Shown here piece after piece: positions 8,643 to 17,859 of a stretch of 32,275 bases of DNA. Under the pieces are notes generated by a model, which did not search any database, was not told the origin of the DNA, and saw nothing but the letters and a program-made list of their open reading frames with translations. The stretch's first letter is position 1; every line of letters starts with the position of its first letter. Source of the DNA: Pseudomonadota bacterium. Lineage in GTDB: Bacteria > Pseudomonadota > Gammaproteobacteria > Burkholderiales > Gallionellaceae. The position numbers were made by a program, and so were the translations under genes. Where the stretch lies: positions 1-32,275 of the forward strand of contig JAPLQK010000089.1 of NCBI GenBank assembly GCA_026399735.1, read 5' to 3'.

Positions 8643-9931
8643 TACTTCGCAGCGCGATTGATCAAATATTGCGTAAGCAAGGGGACTGGGCGACCGGTTG
8701 CACCCTTTTCCTTGCCGGACTTCCAGGCGGTTCCGGCGATATCCAGATGCGCCCATCGGTAGTCTTTGGTGAAACGTGACAGGAAACAGGCGGCGGTGAT
8801 GCTGCCTGCGGCGCGCCCGCCGATGTTTTGCATATCGGCAAAGTTGCTGTCCAGTTGCTGCTGATACTCGTCCCACAACGGCATGTGCCAGGCTTTGTCG
8901 TTCGAATACTCGCCTGCTTCAGCCAAGTCACGGGCTAACTGATCCTGATTGCTGAACAGTCCGCTGGCCACACCGCCGAGTGCGATGACGCAGGCCCCGG
9001 TGAGGGTGGCGATGTCCACCACGGTGTCCGGTTCAAAACGCGCCGCATAGGTCAGTGCATCGCACAGAATCAGGCGGCCTTCGGCATCGGTGTTGAGAAT
9101 TTCGATGGTCAGACCTGCCATGCTTTTTACGATATCGCCTGGACGGCTGGCTGCACCGTCCGGCATGTTTTCGCTGCTCGGGATTACCGCGACGACGTTG
9201 AGTTTAAGGGACATTTCAGCAATCGCCTGCATGGTGCCCAGCACGCTGGCCGCGCCGCACATGTCGTATTTCATCTCGTCCATCTCTGCGCCGGGCTTGA
9301 GTGAAATTCCGCCGGAATCGAAGGTCAGTCCCTTGCCAACCAGTACGACGGGTTTTTGCTTCTTATCGCCGCCGCGATATTCCAGCGTGATCAACTTGGC
9401 GGGCTGGCGACTGCCGTGCGTGACGGACAGCAAGGAATGCATGCCCAGTTTTTCCATATCCTTTTCTTCGAGTACGGTGACTTTGAGCTTGTGCGCCTGG
9501 GCCAGTTTCTCGGCTTGCTCTGCCAGATAGGTCGGGGTGCAGATATTGCCGGGCAGGTTGCCCAGATCTTTGGTGAGCTTCATGCCGTGTGCGATTGCGT
9601 ACAGCGCCGCATCCTTGCAGATGGTCTTTTGTAGTGCTGCAAAGGTGACGCGCAGCATGCCGAGAAACTGTTTGGCATTAAATTCTTCTGGCTTGCCCAG
9701 ACCTGTCAGTAACACGCGCTCGGCGGTCACGCCGGAAAGTGTATGGAGCATCATGGTGCTGTCGGCTTTGCCGGTCATGTCGCCGCGAGCAATCAGCCGA
9801 CTCAGCTGATGGTCGCTTGCCTGATCGAAAATGTGCGCTGCCGGGGATAACTGGCCACCCTCAAAGACACCTAAAACAACGCAAGCGCTACGCTGATTTT
9901 CCGGACTGCTTTGTTTTATGCTAAATTCCAC
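8642..9931 (-). CDS. pepA: leucyl aminopeptidase (M17), shortened N-terminal domain
   Basis: Cytosolic dinuclear-metal aminopeptidase; in some bacteria PepA also binds DNA. The M17 catalytic domain is complete: [17 protein letters not shown] (Lys200, Asp205 ligand region), [13 protein letters not shown], and the signature [17 protein letters not shown] around 280. I chose the GTG at 9931 because AAGGGG lies six bases upstream and [24 protein letters not shown] is the family N-terminus. The product is 429 residues, against about 495-505 usually. From memory of the family, about 65-70 residues are missing between KDAALY and [14 protein letters not shown] (near residues 106-112), in frame. It is the first gene of the pepA-holC-valS run and divergent from lptF. 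Confidence 0.93.
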   Translation of the reverse strand: MEFSIKQSSPENQRSACVVLGVFEGGQLSPAAHIFDQASDHQLSRLIARGDMTGKADSTMMLHTLSGVTAERVLLTGLGKPEEFNAKQFLGMLRVTFAALQKTICKDAALYAIAHGMKLTKDLGNLPGNICTPTYLAEQAEKLAQAHKLKVTVLEEKDMEKLGMHSLLSVTHGSRQPAKLITLEYRGGDKKQKPVVLVGKGLTFDSGGISLKPGAEMDEMKYDMCGAASVLGTMQAIAEMSLKLNVVAVIPSSENMPDGAASRPGDIVKSMAGLTIEILNTDAEGRLILCDALTYAARFEPDTVVDIATLTGACVIALGGVASGLFSNQDQLARDLAEAGEYSNDKAWHMPLWDEYQQQLDSNFADMQNIGGRAAGSITAACFLSRFTKDYRWAHLDIAGTAWKSGKEKGATGRPVPLLTQYLINRAAK

Positions 9932-9957
9932 GCGTCGCCCCTTATATTTTCGTTCCA

Positions 9958-11091
9958 ATGCCCGATTATCCGCAAACTGCCCACATAAAGTCAAAGTTGT
10001 TTCGCCGTGGACACTTTCATCGTACCCTCGTGCTTGAATTTGCCGGTAATGGTGCGCTGATTTTTGCAACTTTACTCGGCATTGTAGTGATCAGCCAGTT
10101 GATTCGTTTTTTAGGTGACGCGGTCAGCGGCAAGCTGGCGGTGGATGGCGTACTGGCACTGCTCGGTTTCAGTGCGTTGAATTACCTGCCGGTGCTGCTT
10201 TCGATCAGCCTGTTTATTTCCATTTTGCTGACTTTGTCGCGCTGTTATCGCGACAGCGAAATGGTGGTCTGGTTTTGTGCCGGGATTGGTTTGACGCGCT
10301 GGATACGCCCGGTATTGTGGTATGCGACTCCCGTCGTGATGGTGATTGCATTGCTGAGTCTGGTGTTGTCGCCATGGTCATTGAAAAAAGCGGACGAATA
10401 TAAAAACAAGCTGGAGAGCCGCGATGAAGTGGCGACGATCTCGCCGGGTATATTTCGCGAGTCAGGTCAGTCGGACAGGGTGTATTTTGTCGAGAAACTG
10501 GATGCAGGCACCGGTCGCATCAGCAATATTTTTGTGCGTTCAATTCAGAATGCCCAGCTGGGTACGATGGTGGCACGCGATGGATTTCAGGAAACCATGA
10601 AGAATGGTGACCGTTTTCTGGTGTTATTGAACGGTACGCGTTATGAGGGCAGACCGGGTCAGCGTGACTATCGTATTGTGGAGTTTGAACGTTATGCGAT
10701 GCGCATTGACAGTGTTGCGACCAAATCGTCTCTGCCTAATCTCCGCGCGTTGCCGACGCAGGCGCTGTGGCGCAATCCCACCAGCTGGAATTTATCCGAG
10801 CTGGAGTGGCGTCTGGGATTGCCTATCAGTGCTGCGGTACTTTCCTTGCTGGCGATTGCCTTGAGTTATGTCAATCCGCGGGCAGGGCGTTCGCTGAATC
10901 TGATTCTGGCGATCGTGTTGTATATGTTGTACAGCAACATGATCAGTGTGACCAATGCGTGGGTCGGTCAGGGTAAATTATCTCCCGGGATCGGGTTGTG
11001 GGGCATCCATGCGCTGATGCTGCTGATTACGGTGTTGTTGTTCTATTGGCGCATGTCGCTGTTTTCATGGCGCCGGGTATTCAGAAAATGA
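9958..11091 (+). CDS. lptF: LPS export ABC transporter permease LptF
   Basis: 377-residue inner-membrane permease which, with LptG and the ATPase LptB, extracts LPS from the membrane and hands it to LptC/LptA. Three membrane segments lie in the first 135 residues (about 27-52, 62-88, 112-135). A periplasmic beta-rich domain fills about 140-275, and three more segments follow (about 280-300, 308-325, 335-358), as expected for YjgP/YjgQ. The ATG at 9958 has no clear SD; a TTG at 9997, giving [16 protein letters not shown], would align better with usual LptF starts. The stop overlaps lptG (ATGA). The start lies 26 bases from the divergent pepA start. Confidence 0.93.
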   Translation: MPDYPQTAHIKSKLFRRGHFHRTLVLEFAGNGALIFATLLGIVVISQLIRFLGDAVSGKLAVDGVLALLGFSALNYLPVLLSISLFISILLTLSRCYRDSEMVVWFCAGIGLTRWIRPVLWYATPVVMVIALLSLVLSPWSLKKADEYKNKLESRDEVATISPGIFRESGQSDRVYFVEKLDAGTGRISNIFVRSIQNAQLGTMVARDGFQETMKNGDRFLVLLNGTRYEGRPGQRDYRIVEFERYAMRIDSVATKSSLPNLRALPTQALWRNPTSWNLSELEWRLGLPISAAVLSLLAIALSYVNPRAGRSLNLILAIVLYMLYSNMISVTNAWVGQGKLSPGIGLWGIHALMLLITVLLFYWRMSLFSWRRVFRK

Positions 11092-12164
11092 AATTGCTGA
11101 CTCGCTATCTGGCCCGGGAAATATATGCCAGCATTGGTCTGGTGTTCGCAGCACTGCTGATGTTATTTGCCTTCCTCGATTTTATCCATGAGCTCAGCGT
11201 GATGGGCTATGGACAATACAGTCTGGGCTATGTGGTGGCGTTCGTCGTTCTGACCATCCCGGGGCATATTTACGAACTGTTTCCGGTGGCGGTTTTGATC
11301 GGTACGATCACCGCACTGGTGCAAATGGCAGCGCGTTCCGAGCTTACGATTTATCGCGCATCCGGTGCTTCGACTGCACAGATGTTGGGCGCGCTGTGCA
11401 AAATCGCATTACCCATGATTCTATTGAGTTTTATTTGTGGAGAATTGCTGTCGCCGCCCTCTGAACGCATGGCGCAGAAACTGCGCCTGAAGGCATTGAA
11501 TACTCAGGTTTCCTTGCAGGCGTTCCGCTCCGGTGTATGGGTGAAAGACGATCACAACTTCGTCAACGTCAGAAGTGTCATGCCTGACACCAGTTTATCG
11601 GATATTGACATATACACTTTTGATGAAACTTTTCACCTGAAGACGATCGTTAGCGCCAAACAGGCAAGCTACGCCAAACCGGGTACCTGGTTGCTGACAG
11701 ATGTGCTTCAGACTCGTTTCGACAAGAAGGGTGTCAGTATTCAAAACATGCCAAACCAGGAGTGGCAATCCGCGTTGACGCCGGGGATTCTCAGCGTGAT
11801 GCTGGTAGTGCCGGAGCAAATGTCAGCCTATGATTTGTACAAATACACTTCACATCTGAAGGAAAACAAGCAGCAGAGTGCACGCTACGAAATTGCGATG
11901 TGGAACAAGCTGGTTTACCCGTTCGCCTTACTGGTAATGATGGTGTTGGCGCTGCCGTTTGCGTCCTATCAGCGCCGCAGCGGCGGTATCAGCGTGATGA
12001 TCTTCATGGGTATTGTGCTCGGCCTGGTGTTTCATTTTGCCGGCCGTCTGTTTGCAAGTCTGGGCGCGCTCAATGACTGGCAGCCTGTACTCAGCGCGAC
12101 GGCGATAACGGGTGTGTTCCTGTTGATCGGTGCAATCATGATCTGGCTGGTGGAACGACGCTAA
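11088..12164 (+). CDS. lptG: LPS export ABC transporter permease LptG
   Basis: 358-residue partner of LptF in the LptB2FG transporter. It begins [20 protein letters not shown], the standard LptG N-terminus, and has the same topology: three N-terminal membrane segments (about 12-35, 55-80, 97-122), a periplasmic jelly-roll domain (about 130-265) and three C-terminal segments. The ATG at 11088 overlaps the lptF stop by four bases, so the pair is co-translated. It ends 36 bases before the convergent DUF3106 gene, with no strong hairpin between them. Confidence 0.94.
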   Translation: MKLLTRYLAREIYASIGLVFAALLMLFAFLDFIHELSVMGYGQYSLGYVVAFVVLTIPGHIYELFPVAVLIGTITALVQMAARSELTIYRASGASTAQMLGALCKIALPMILLSFICGELLSPPSERMAQKLRLKALNTQVSLQAFRSGVWVKDDHNFVNVRSVMPDTSLSDIDIYTFDETFHLKTIVSAKQASYAKPGTWLLTDVLQTRFDKKGVSIQNMPNQEWQSALTPGILSVMLVVPEQMSAYDLYKYTSHLKENKQQSARYEIAMWNKLVYPFALLVMMVLALPFASYQRRSGGISVMIFMGIVLGLVFHFAGRLFASLGALNDWQPVLSATAITGVFLLIGAIMIWLVERR

Positions 12165-12200
12165 CGGGGATTGCTGACCGGGGCTGCCAGCGGCAAGATT

Positions 12201-12626
12201 TCAGGGTTGCGTTGTAACGGGTGCGATTGCCGGTGAGGGCGTAACGGCGCTGGCGGGTTGTTGCGCTTTCAATGCCTGATTCTGTTTGACCATCTGTCTG
12301 ATCTGCTCGCGTTTTTCAGGCGGTACCTGACTGAAGGCGCGATATTTTTCGCGCGCGGCCTGTCGCTGTTCGGGTGTCAGTTTGGACCATGCGGACAGGC
12401 GGCTCAGGAAACGGTGTTTCTCCTCAGCGTTGAGTTTTGGATAATGCTGTGCCAGACGCCTCAGGTTCTGTTGTTGTCGTTCGGGCAGGCTGTTCCATTG
12501 CTGATACACAGGCCACAGCGCCGCCTGTTCGGATGGCGGCAGCTTTTGCCACGGCTCGGAAGCGGCGTAGGACAGCGGGGCGATAAATGCGCAGCAAAGT
12601 GCAACAGCCGTGACCAGTTTACTCAT
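12201..12626 (-). CDS. exported DUF3106-type helical protein
   Basis: 141-residue predicted periplasmic protein. Residues 1-22 (MSKLVTAVALCCAFIAPLSYA) are a clear signal peptide with cleavage before ASEPW. The mature part is repetitive and helical: a pattern of Leu, two to four residues, EQ or EE and then a W/Y-centred helix recurs three to four times, with motifs WQKLPPSEQ, YPKLNAEEKHRF, WSKLTPEQRQ and PPEKREQIRQM. The tail is Ala/Pro/Gln-rich. The LTPEQR motif resembles the LTxxQ motif of Spy/CpxP-type periplasmic proteins. The start overlaps the end of the DUF3619 gene by eight bases, and the set forms one operon behind the sigma factor gene. Its function is not established. Confidence 0.82.
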   Translation of the reverse strand: MSKLVTAVALCCAFIAPLSYAASEPWQKLPPSEQAALWPVYQQWNSLPERQQQNLRRLAQHYPKLNAEEKHRFLSRLSAWSKLTPEQRQAAREKYRAFSQVPPEKREQIRQMVKQNQALKAQQPASAVTPSPAIAPVTTQP

Positions 12627-12951
12627 GCTGATCCACAAAGACTTCGATGGGCAATTCATCGGTCAGTATGTCGATATCCACAGGGACTTGCGAGTTTTGC
12701 CAGTATCCGAATGCCCCGACTGCGATAGCGGCGAGCAGAATGGTGGTTGCTACCCATTGTTGTGGCGTGTGTGGCATGTGCGCTCGATGGCCGATGGCGC
12801 TCAGTGAAAATACAGGCTCGGCAACCCGTTGTTTATGCAGCGCAAGAATGCGCGCCTCACGCAGTGAAGATAAAATTTGGGCGTCGAGCTGCTCCGAGCC
12901 TTGTGTGAGCAGTTTGGCGATCTGCTGGTGATCCAGTTTTTGGTTTTTCAT
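12619..12951 (-). CDS. DUF3619-type single-pass membrane protein, possible anti-sigma factor
   Basis: 110-residue protein. A charged cytoplasmic N-terminal part (about 1-60: MKNQKLDHQQIAKLLTQG, then a helical LDAQILSSLREARILALHKQ) precedes one membrane segment (about 66-84, WVATTILLAAIAVGAFGY). A short acidic segment beyond the membrane follows. The ATG at 12951 overlaps the sigma factor stop (ATGA), and its stop overlaps the DUF3106 start. Small one-TM proteins coupled directly behind ECF sigma genes are often anti-sigma factors, so this is a reasonable inference. No conserved anti-sigma motif (HxxxCxxC) is visible. Confidence 0.82.
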   Translation of the reverse strand: MKNQKLDHQQIAKLLTQGSEQLDAQILSSLREARILALHKQRVAEPVFSLSAIGHRAHMPHTPQQWVATTILLAAIAVGAFGYWQNSQVPVDIDILTDELPIEVFVDQHE

Positions 12952-13517
12952 GGTAGTTCTACTCCTGTTACTTCGAGTATTGCGGCTAGTGCGTGATTCG
13001 CTCTTGAACAGTGGGTTTTTACACTGCCCTCGGAGCAATTCATTGCTTTTGCAGTCTCAGCGGTATCCAATCCCTCCCAGTAACGCAGCAGGAAGGCTTC
13101 GCGTTGACGAGCCGGGAGATTACTTAATGCGTTTTCGATCAGTGCGATCGTTTGTTTTTGTTCAAATGCGGCATCCGGGATTGCGGGTGCGCTTTGATTG
13201 TCGCTGTCTTCAAGTACATCCAGCGGGTCGAATTCTTCTTCCGTGTGTTTCGGCTGGAATGCAGAAAAAAGTGTCGTCCAGTTCAAACGGACTTTCTGAC
13301 GGCGGCAATGGTCGCGTATGGTGTTTTGCAGAATGCGATGGAACAGCAGCGGCAGTTCTTCGGCCGGCTTGTCGCCATATTTTTCCGACAGCTTAAGCAT
13401 TGCGTCCTGGACTACATCCAGTGCCGTGTGACTGTCGTGCATGGCAAACACGGCGTGTTTGTAGGCGCGGCGTTCGATGCGACTAAGAAATTGGCCTAAT
13501 TCGGCTTGAGTTGCCAG
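12948..13517 (-). CDS. ECF-like RNA polymerase sigma factor with probable CTG start
   Basis: 189-residue sigma-70 family factor. The region 2 segment (about residues 6-80) includes AMHDSHTALDVVQDAMLKL and FHRILQNTIRDHCRRQKVR. Region 4 (about 125-185) has LPARQREAFLLRYWEGLDTAETAKAMNCSEGSVKTH, a helix-turn-helix for the -35 element. The linker of about 40 residues is acidic. Counting from the first accepted start codon (GTG 13451) removes 22 residues of region 2 and has no SD. Reading upstream in frame there is no ATG, GTG or TTG, but a CTG at 13517 sits six bases after a perfect AAGGAG (13529-13524). It restores LATQAELGQFLSRIERRAYKHA, which matches homologous N-termini. Divergent from ilvB, as in many betaproteobacteria. 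Confidence 0.88.
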   Translation of the reverse strand: MATQAELGQFLSRIERRAYKHAVFAMHDSHTALDVVQDAMLKLSEKYGDKPAEELPLLFHRILQNTIRDHCRRQKVRLNWTTLFSAFQPKHTEEEFDPLDVLEDSDNQSAPAIPDAAFEQKQTIALIENALSNLPARQREAFLLRYWEGLDTAETAKAMNCSEGSVKTHCSRANHALAAILEVTGVELP

Positions 13518-13542
13518 TTGTTGCTCCTTGCATTAGGTTCAA

Positions 13543-13551
13543 ATACTAGCA
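13543..13551 (-). promoter_or_regulatory. candidate extended -10 of the sigma factor operon
   Basis: TGCTAGTAT on the minus strand has the TGn extension and four of six -10 matches. It would place transcription about 20 bases before the CTG start, leaving room for the AAGGAG. Confidence 0.3.
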
Positions 13552-13600
13552 AATTATTCAACATTCTGCCATAGATCATGCGGATATACGCGGCAAATGG

Positions 13601-13629
13601 TTGACCAAAAGGCCGCTTGCTATTATCTT
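13601..13629 (+). promoter_or_regulatory. candidate promoter of ilvB-ilvN-ilvC
   Basis: TTGACC (13601-13606, five of six) and TATCTT (13624-13629, four of six) are 17 bases apart, 38 bases before the ilvB ATG. TATTAT at 13621 is a better -10 word but would leave only a 14-base spacer. Confidence 0.45.
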
Positions 13630-13666
13630 ATGCAGTTCTTTTCGAATTAATCATAGGGTGTTTGTC

Positions 13667-15376
13667 ATGGAAATGACCGGCGCGGAAATAACTATCCGTT
13701 GTTTGCAGGAGGAAGGGGTCGAATATTTATTCGGTTACCCGGGTGGTGCGGTGCTGCACATTTACGACGCGCTTTTTCAACAGGACAAGGTCAAGCATAT
13801 TCTGGTGCGCCATGAACAGGCTGCTGTGCATGCGGCTGACGGCTATGCGCGCTCATCTGACAAAGTCGGTGTGGCGCTGGTGACATCAGGTCCGGGGTTG
13901 ACCAATGCGGTGACCGGAATTGCGACGGCTTATATGGACTCCATTCCAATGGTGGTGATCAGCGGTCAGGTGCCAACCTTCGCGATCGGCGAAGATGCGT
14001 TTCAGGAAGTCGATGCGGTCGGTATTACGCGCCCTTGCGTGAAGCACAACTTTTTGGTCAAGGATGTGAAAGATATCGCCTCGACCATCAAGAAAGCATT
14101 TTACCTGGCCAAGTCGGGACGCCCCGGTCCTGTGCTGGTGGATATACCCAAAGACGTATCAGCCCATAAGACGGAGTTTACATACCCGGCCAGCGTCAAT
14201 ATTCGCTCTTATCATCCGCAAGGTCGCGGCGACAGCCAGCAGATCAGGCAGGCGGCGCAGCTGTTGCTGGAAGCGAAACGGCCCATGGTCTATGCGGGCG
14301 GCGGCGTGGTGCTGTCCGGTGCATCGGAGCAGTTGACCGACCTGGTTCGTTTGTTGGGTTTTCCTTGTACCAATACCCTGATGGGATTGGGCGGCTTCCC
14401 GGCTAACGACAACCAGTTCGTCGGCATGCTGGGTATGCACGGCACGTATGAGGCCAATATGGCGATGCAGCATTGCGATGTGCTGGTGGCGATCGGCGCG
14501 CGTTTTGATGACCGCGTGATCGGCAATGTCGAACACTTCGCCCAGGTGCCACGCAAAATTATTCATATCGATATCGATCCTTCTTCGATTGCCAAGCGCG
14601 TCAAGGTGGATGTGCCGATTGTCGGCGAATTAAAGCTGGTGCTGAATGAACTGCTGGATGTGTTGCGTGCCAGCCGTCAAAAGCCGGATGTGGAAGAGAT
14701 GGCAAACTGGTGGCGCCGGATTGAAGAATGGCGTGTGACAGGCGGCGGGTTGCGTTACAAAAACTCCAGTGAAATCATCAAGCCGCAATTCGTGATCGAG
14801 ACGCTGCATAAGCTCACCGGCGGTGATGCATTCGTCACTTCCGACGTCGGTCAGCACCAGATGTGGGCAGCACAATACTATAAATTTAATCATCCGCGCC
14901 GCTGGATCAACTCAGGCGGTTTGGGTACGATGGGCTTTGGTCTGCCGGCGGCAATGGGTGTGCAGCTCAAGCATCCGGGCGAGTTGGTGGCCTGTGTGAC
15001 GGGTGAGGGTAGTATTCAGATGAATATTCAGGAACTGTCCACCTGCAAGCAATATCATTTGCCGATCAAGGTGCTGTCGCTGAACAACGGCTATCTGGGT
15101 ATGGTGCGCCAGTGGCAGGAATTTTTCCACGGCAACCGGTTTTCGGAATCCTATATGGACGCCTTGCCGGATTTCGTGAAAGTAGCCGAAGCCTACGGGC
15201 ATATCGGTATTCGCATTGACAAACCATGCGATGTCGAACCTGCGATCATAGAGGCATTGTCGCGCAAAAACGATCTGGTATTTATGGATTTCCGAACCGA
15301 TCCGACCGAAAATGTGTTCCCTATGGTGCCGGGCGGCAAGGGTTTGTCTGAAGTCGTGCTGTCGGAGGACTTATAA
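13667..15376 (+). CDS. ilvB: acetolactate synthase large subunit
   Basis: 569-residue ThDP enzyme making acetolactate or acetohydroxybutyrate for Val, Leu and Ile. It has the N-terminal ThDP domain with catalytic Glu50 (RHEQAAVHAADGYAR), SGPGLTNAVTG, the central FAD-type domain, and the ThDP-binding stretch VTGEGSIQMN...LNNGYLGMVRQWQ. The GEG in place of the commoner GDG is, as I recall, usual in betaproteobacterial and Neisseria homologs. The frame is open 22 codons upstream from a TTG, but the ATG at 13667 has an AGGGTG seven bases before it and MEMTGAEITIRCL is the family start. The stop overlaps the ilvN ATG by one base (TAATG). Confidence 0.97.
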   Translation: MEMTGAEITIRCLQEEGVEYLFGYPGGAVLHIYDALFQQDKVKHILVRHEQAAVHAADGYARSSDKVGVALVTSGPGLTNAVTGIATAYMDSIPMVVISGQVPTFAIGEDAFQEVDAVGITRPCVKHNFLVKDVKDIASTIKKAFYLAKSGRPGPVLVDIPKDVSAHKTEFTYPASVNIRSYHPQGRGDSQQIRQAAQLLLEAKRPMVYAGGGVVLSGASEQLTDLVRLLGFPCTNTLMGLGGFPANDNQFVGMLGMHGTYEANMAMQHCDVLVAIGARFDDRVIGNVEHFAQVPRKIIHIDIDPSSIAKRVKVDVPIVGELKLVLNELLDVLRASRQKPDVEEMANWWRRIEEWRVTGGGLRYKNSSEIIKPQFVIETLHKLTGGDAFVTSDVGQHQMWAAQYYKFNHPRRWINSGGLGTMGFGLPAAMGVQLKHPGELVACVTGEGSIQMNIQELSTCKQYHLPIKVLSLNNGYLGMVRQWQEFFHGNRFSESYMDALPDFVKVAEAYGHIGIRIDKPCDVEPAIIEALSRKNDLVFMDFRTDPTENVFPMVPGGKGLSEVVLSEDL

Positions 15377-15867
15377 TGCGCCATATTATTTCCTTGTTGA
15401 TGGAAAATGAAGCGGGTGCCTTGTCGCGTGTGGCAGGATTATTCTCGGCGCGCGGTTATAATATCGAATCGCTGACGGTAGCGCCGACTGAAGATCCGAC
15501 ACTGTCGCGGATGACCATCGTCACGAGCGGTTCGGATGCCATCATCGAACAAATCACCAAGCAGCTCAATAAGCTGATCGATGTGGTATCGGTGATGGAC
15601 TTGAGCGAAGGCGAACATATCGAGCGTGAACTGATGCTGATCAAGCTGCGTGCGGAAGGTGAGGCGCGTGAAGAGTTGAAACGGCTGACGGATATTTTCA
15701 GAGGCCGCATTCTGGATGTGTCGGATCATACCTACACCATCGAATTGACCGGCGCGCGCGTCAAGCTGGACAGTTTTATCGATGCAATCGGGCGTGATCT
15801 GATTCTGGAAACGGTACGTACCGGCGCTTCCGGAATCGGGCGCGGCAACCGGATTTTGAGTTTGTAG
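15376..15867 (+). CDS. ilvN: acetolactate synthase small (regulatory) subunit
   Basis: 163-residue regulatory subunit that confers valine feedback inhibition on the large subunit; also named ilvH. The ACT domain at residues 3-78 begins HIISLLMENEAGALSRVAGLFSARGYNI, the valine-binding signature. The C-terminal ALS_ss_C domain (about 85-160) includes ELMLIKLRAEGEAREELKRL and ends in RTGASGIGRG. Its start shares one base with the ilvB stop, giving coupled, near-stoichiometric translation. The length is that of the IlvH form. Confidence 0.97.
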   Translation: MRHIISLLMENEAGALSRVAGLFSARGYNIESLTVAPTEDPTLSRMTIVTSGSDAIIEQITKQLNKLIDVVSVMDLSEGEHIERELMLIKLRAEGEAREELKRLTDIFRGRILDVSDHTYTIELTGARVKLDSFIDAIGRDLILETVRTGASGIGRGNRILSL

Positions 15868-15893
15868 AGTTTATAACTAATTGATTTTATTGA

Positions 15894-16934
<1,041 letters not shown>

Positions 16935-17007
16935 AAATCGAGAAGGGCTAAGGGGGAAGGGCGAAGGGAAAATTCCCCTGCTCTTCCCCCTTCTGCATTT
17001 TGTATTC
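16935..17007 (+). terminator. long G/A-C/T hairpin after ilvC
   Basis: A ten-base perfect stem AAGGGGGAAG (16950-16959) with CTTCCCCCTT (16983-16992) extends inward through G-U pairs to GGG/CCC around an A-rich loop. It is followed by CTGCATTTTGTATT. The 5' side consists of repeated GAAGGG words (GAAGGGC, GGAAGGGC, GAAGGG). Likely terminator of ilvBNC. Confidence 0.55.
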
Positions 17008-17065
17008 TCAGTAAAAATGTTATTTCATCGTAGCAGTCTGAGCGGGTTAAGACTGGCGGTATGAG

Positions 17066-17071
17066 TATAAA
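17066..17071 (+). promoter_or_regulatory. candidate -10 box of pssA
   Basis: TATAAA lies 17 bases before the pssA ATG at 17089. No good -35 is seen, and the resulting leader would be very short. Confidence 0.25.
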
Positions 17072-17088
17072 ACGGGTAATCTTCCGCT

Positions 17089-17832
17089 ATGGATGAATTT
17101 AATACACGCAAACCGATGAATTTACGCCGACGCGGCATTTATTTGCTGCCCAATCTGTTTACCACAGGTGCGTTGTTCGCAGGTTTTTATGCCATCGTGC
17201 AGGCGATGAACGGAAAGTTCGAACATGCGGCGGTGGCCATTTTTATTGCGATGGTGCTGGACGGTTTGGATGGGCGCGTTGCTCGTATGACGCATACGCA
17301 AAGTGAATTTGGTGCGGAATACGATAGCTTGTCCGATATGGTTTCATTCGGTGTCGCACCGTCTCTGGTGATGTACGAATGGGCATTGAAAGGCATGGGG
17401 AAATGGGGCTGGTTCGCTGCTTTCATTTATTGTGTTGCCACCGCGTTGCGTCTTGCGCGTTTCAATACCAACCATGAAATTATTGATAAAAATTATTTTC
17501 AGGGATTGCCCAGTCCCGCCGCCGCTGCGCTGGTGGCCGGCTTCGTCTGGGTGATGCTTGATTATGGATATGCCGGGGATTCCTTGCGCTGGTATGCTGC
17601 GGTCATTACGGTATTTGCGGGTTTGAGCATGGTCAGTAATTTGCCCTTCTATAGTTTCAAAACGATCAATATGCGTAAGAGTGTGCCATTTTTAGTGATT
17701 TTTCTTATCGCCTTGTTTTTCCTGCTTATTTTTAGTTATCCGCCGGGCGTGTTGTTTGGCCTGTTTTTGGTTTATGCATTGTCAGGCTTCGTGATGTGGT
17801 TTATGAAGAAGCGCAGCAAGCCCATTGCGTGA
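17089..17832 (+). CDS. pssA: CDP-diacylglycerol-serine O-phosphatidyltransferase
   Basis: 247-residue integral membrane enzyme making phosphatidylserine, the precursor of phosphatidylethanolamine. The CDP-alcohol phosphotransferase motif is complete: Asp61-Gly-x2-Ala-Arg, eight residues, Gly75, Asp79 and Asp83 (DGRVARMTHTQSEFGAEYD). About six to eight hydrophobic segments cover residues 22-240. The ATG at 17089 has no obvious SD; an in-frame ATG at 17113 (MNLRRRGIYLLPN) is an alternative. Many betaproteobacteria carry psd just before pssA; here ilvC precedes it and psd is not in the window. The tail ends in basic residues (KKRSK). Confidence 0.95.
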   Translation: MDEFNTRKPMNLRRRGIYLLPNLFTTGALFAGFYAIVQAMNGKFEHAAVAIFIAMVLDGLDGRVARMTHTQSEFGAEYDSLSDMVSFGVAPSLVMYEWALKGMGKWGWFAAFIYCVATALRLARFNTNHEIIDKNYFQGLPSPAAAALVAGFVWVMLDYGYAGDSLRWYAAVITVFAGLSMVSNLPFYSFKTINMRKSVPFLVIFLIALFFLLIFSYPPGVLFGLFLVYALSGFVMWFMKKRSKPIA

Positions 17833-17853
17833 GCAGATAAAATTCGTTATATT
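17825..17853 (+). promoter_or_regulatory. candidate promoter of the leuA leader
   Basis: TTGCGT (17825-17830) and TATATT (17848-17853) are 17 bases apart. Initiation about seven bases after the -10 would fall at the leader ATG (17860), so the leader ORF may be translated from a leaderless transcript; no SD precedes it. Confidence 0.4.
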
Positions 17854-17859
17854 TATATT

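Noticed and set aside
13597-13650. 17-residue ORF upstream of ilvB as a possible Ile/Val/Leu leader peptide
   Set aside because: It has only one Leu and one Val and no run of control codons, and it overlaps the likely promoter boxes.
14990-15025. GEG instead of GDG in the ThDP motif of acetolactate synthase
   Set aside because: As I recall, the same GEGSIQM form is normal in betaproteobacterial and Neisseria enzymes, so it is not a defect.
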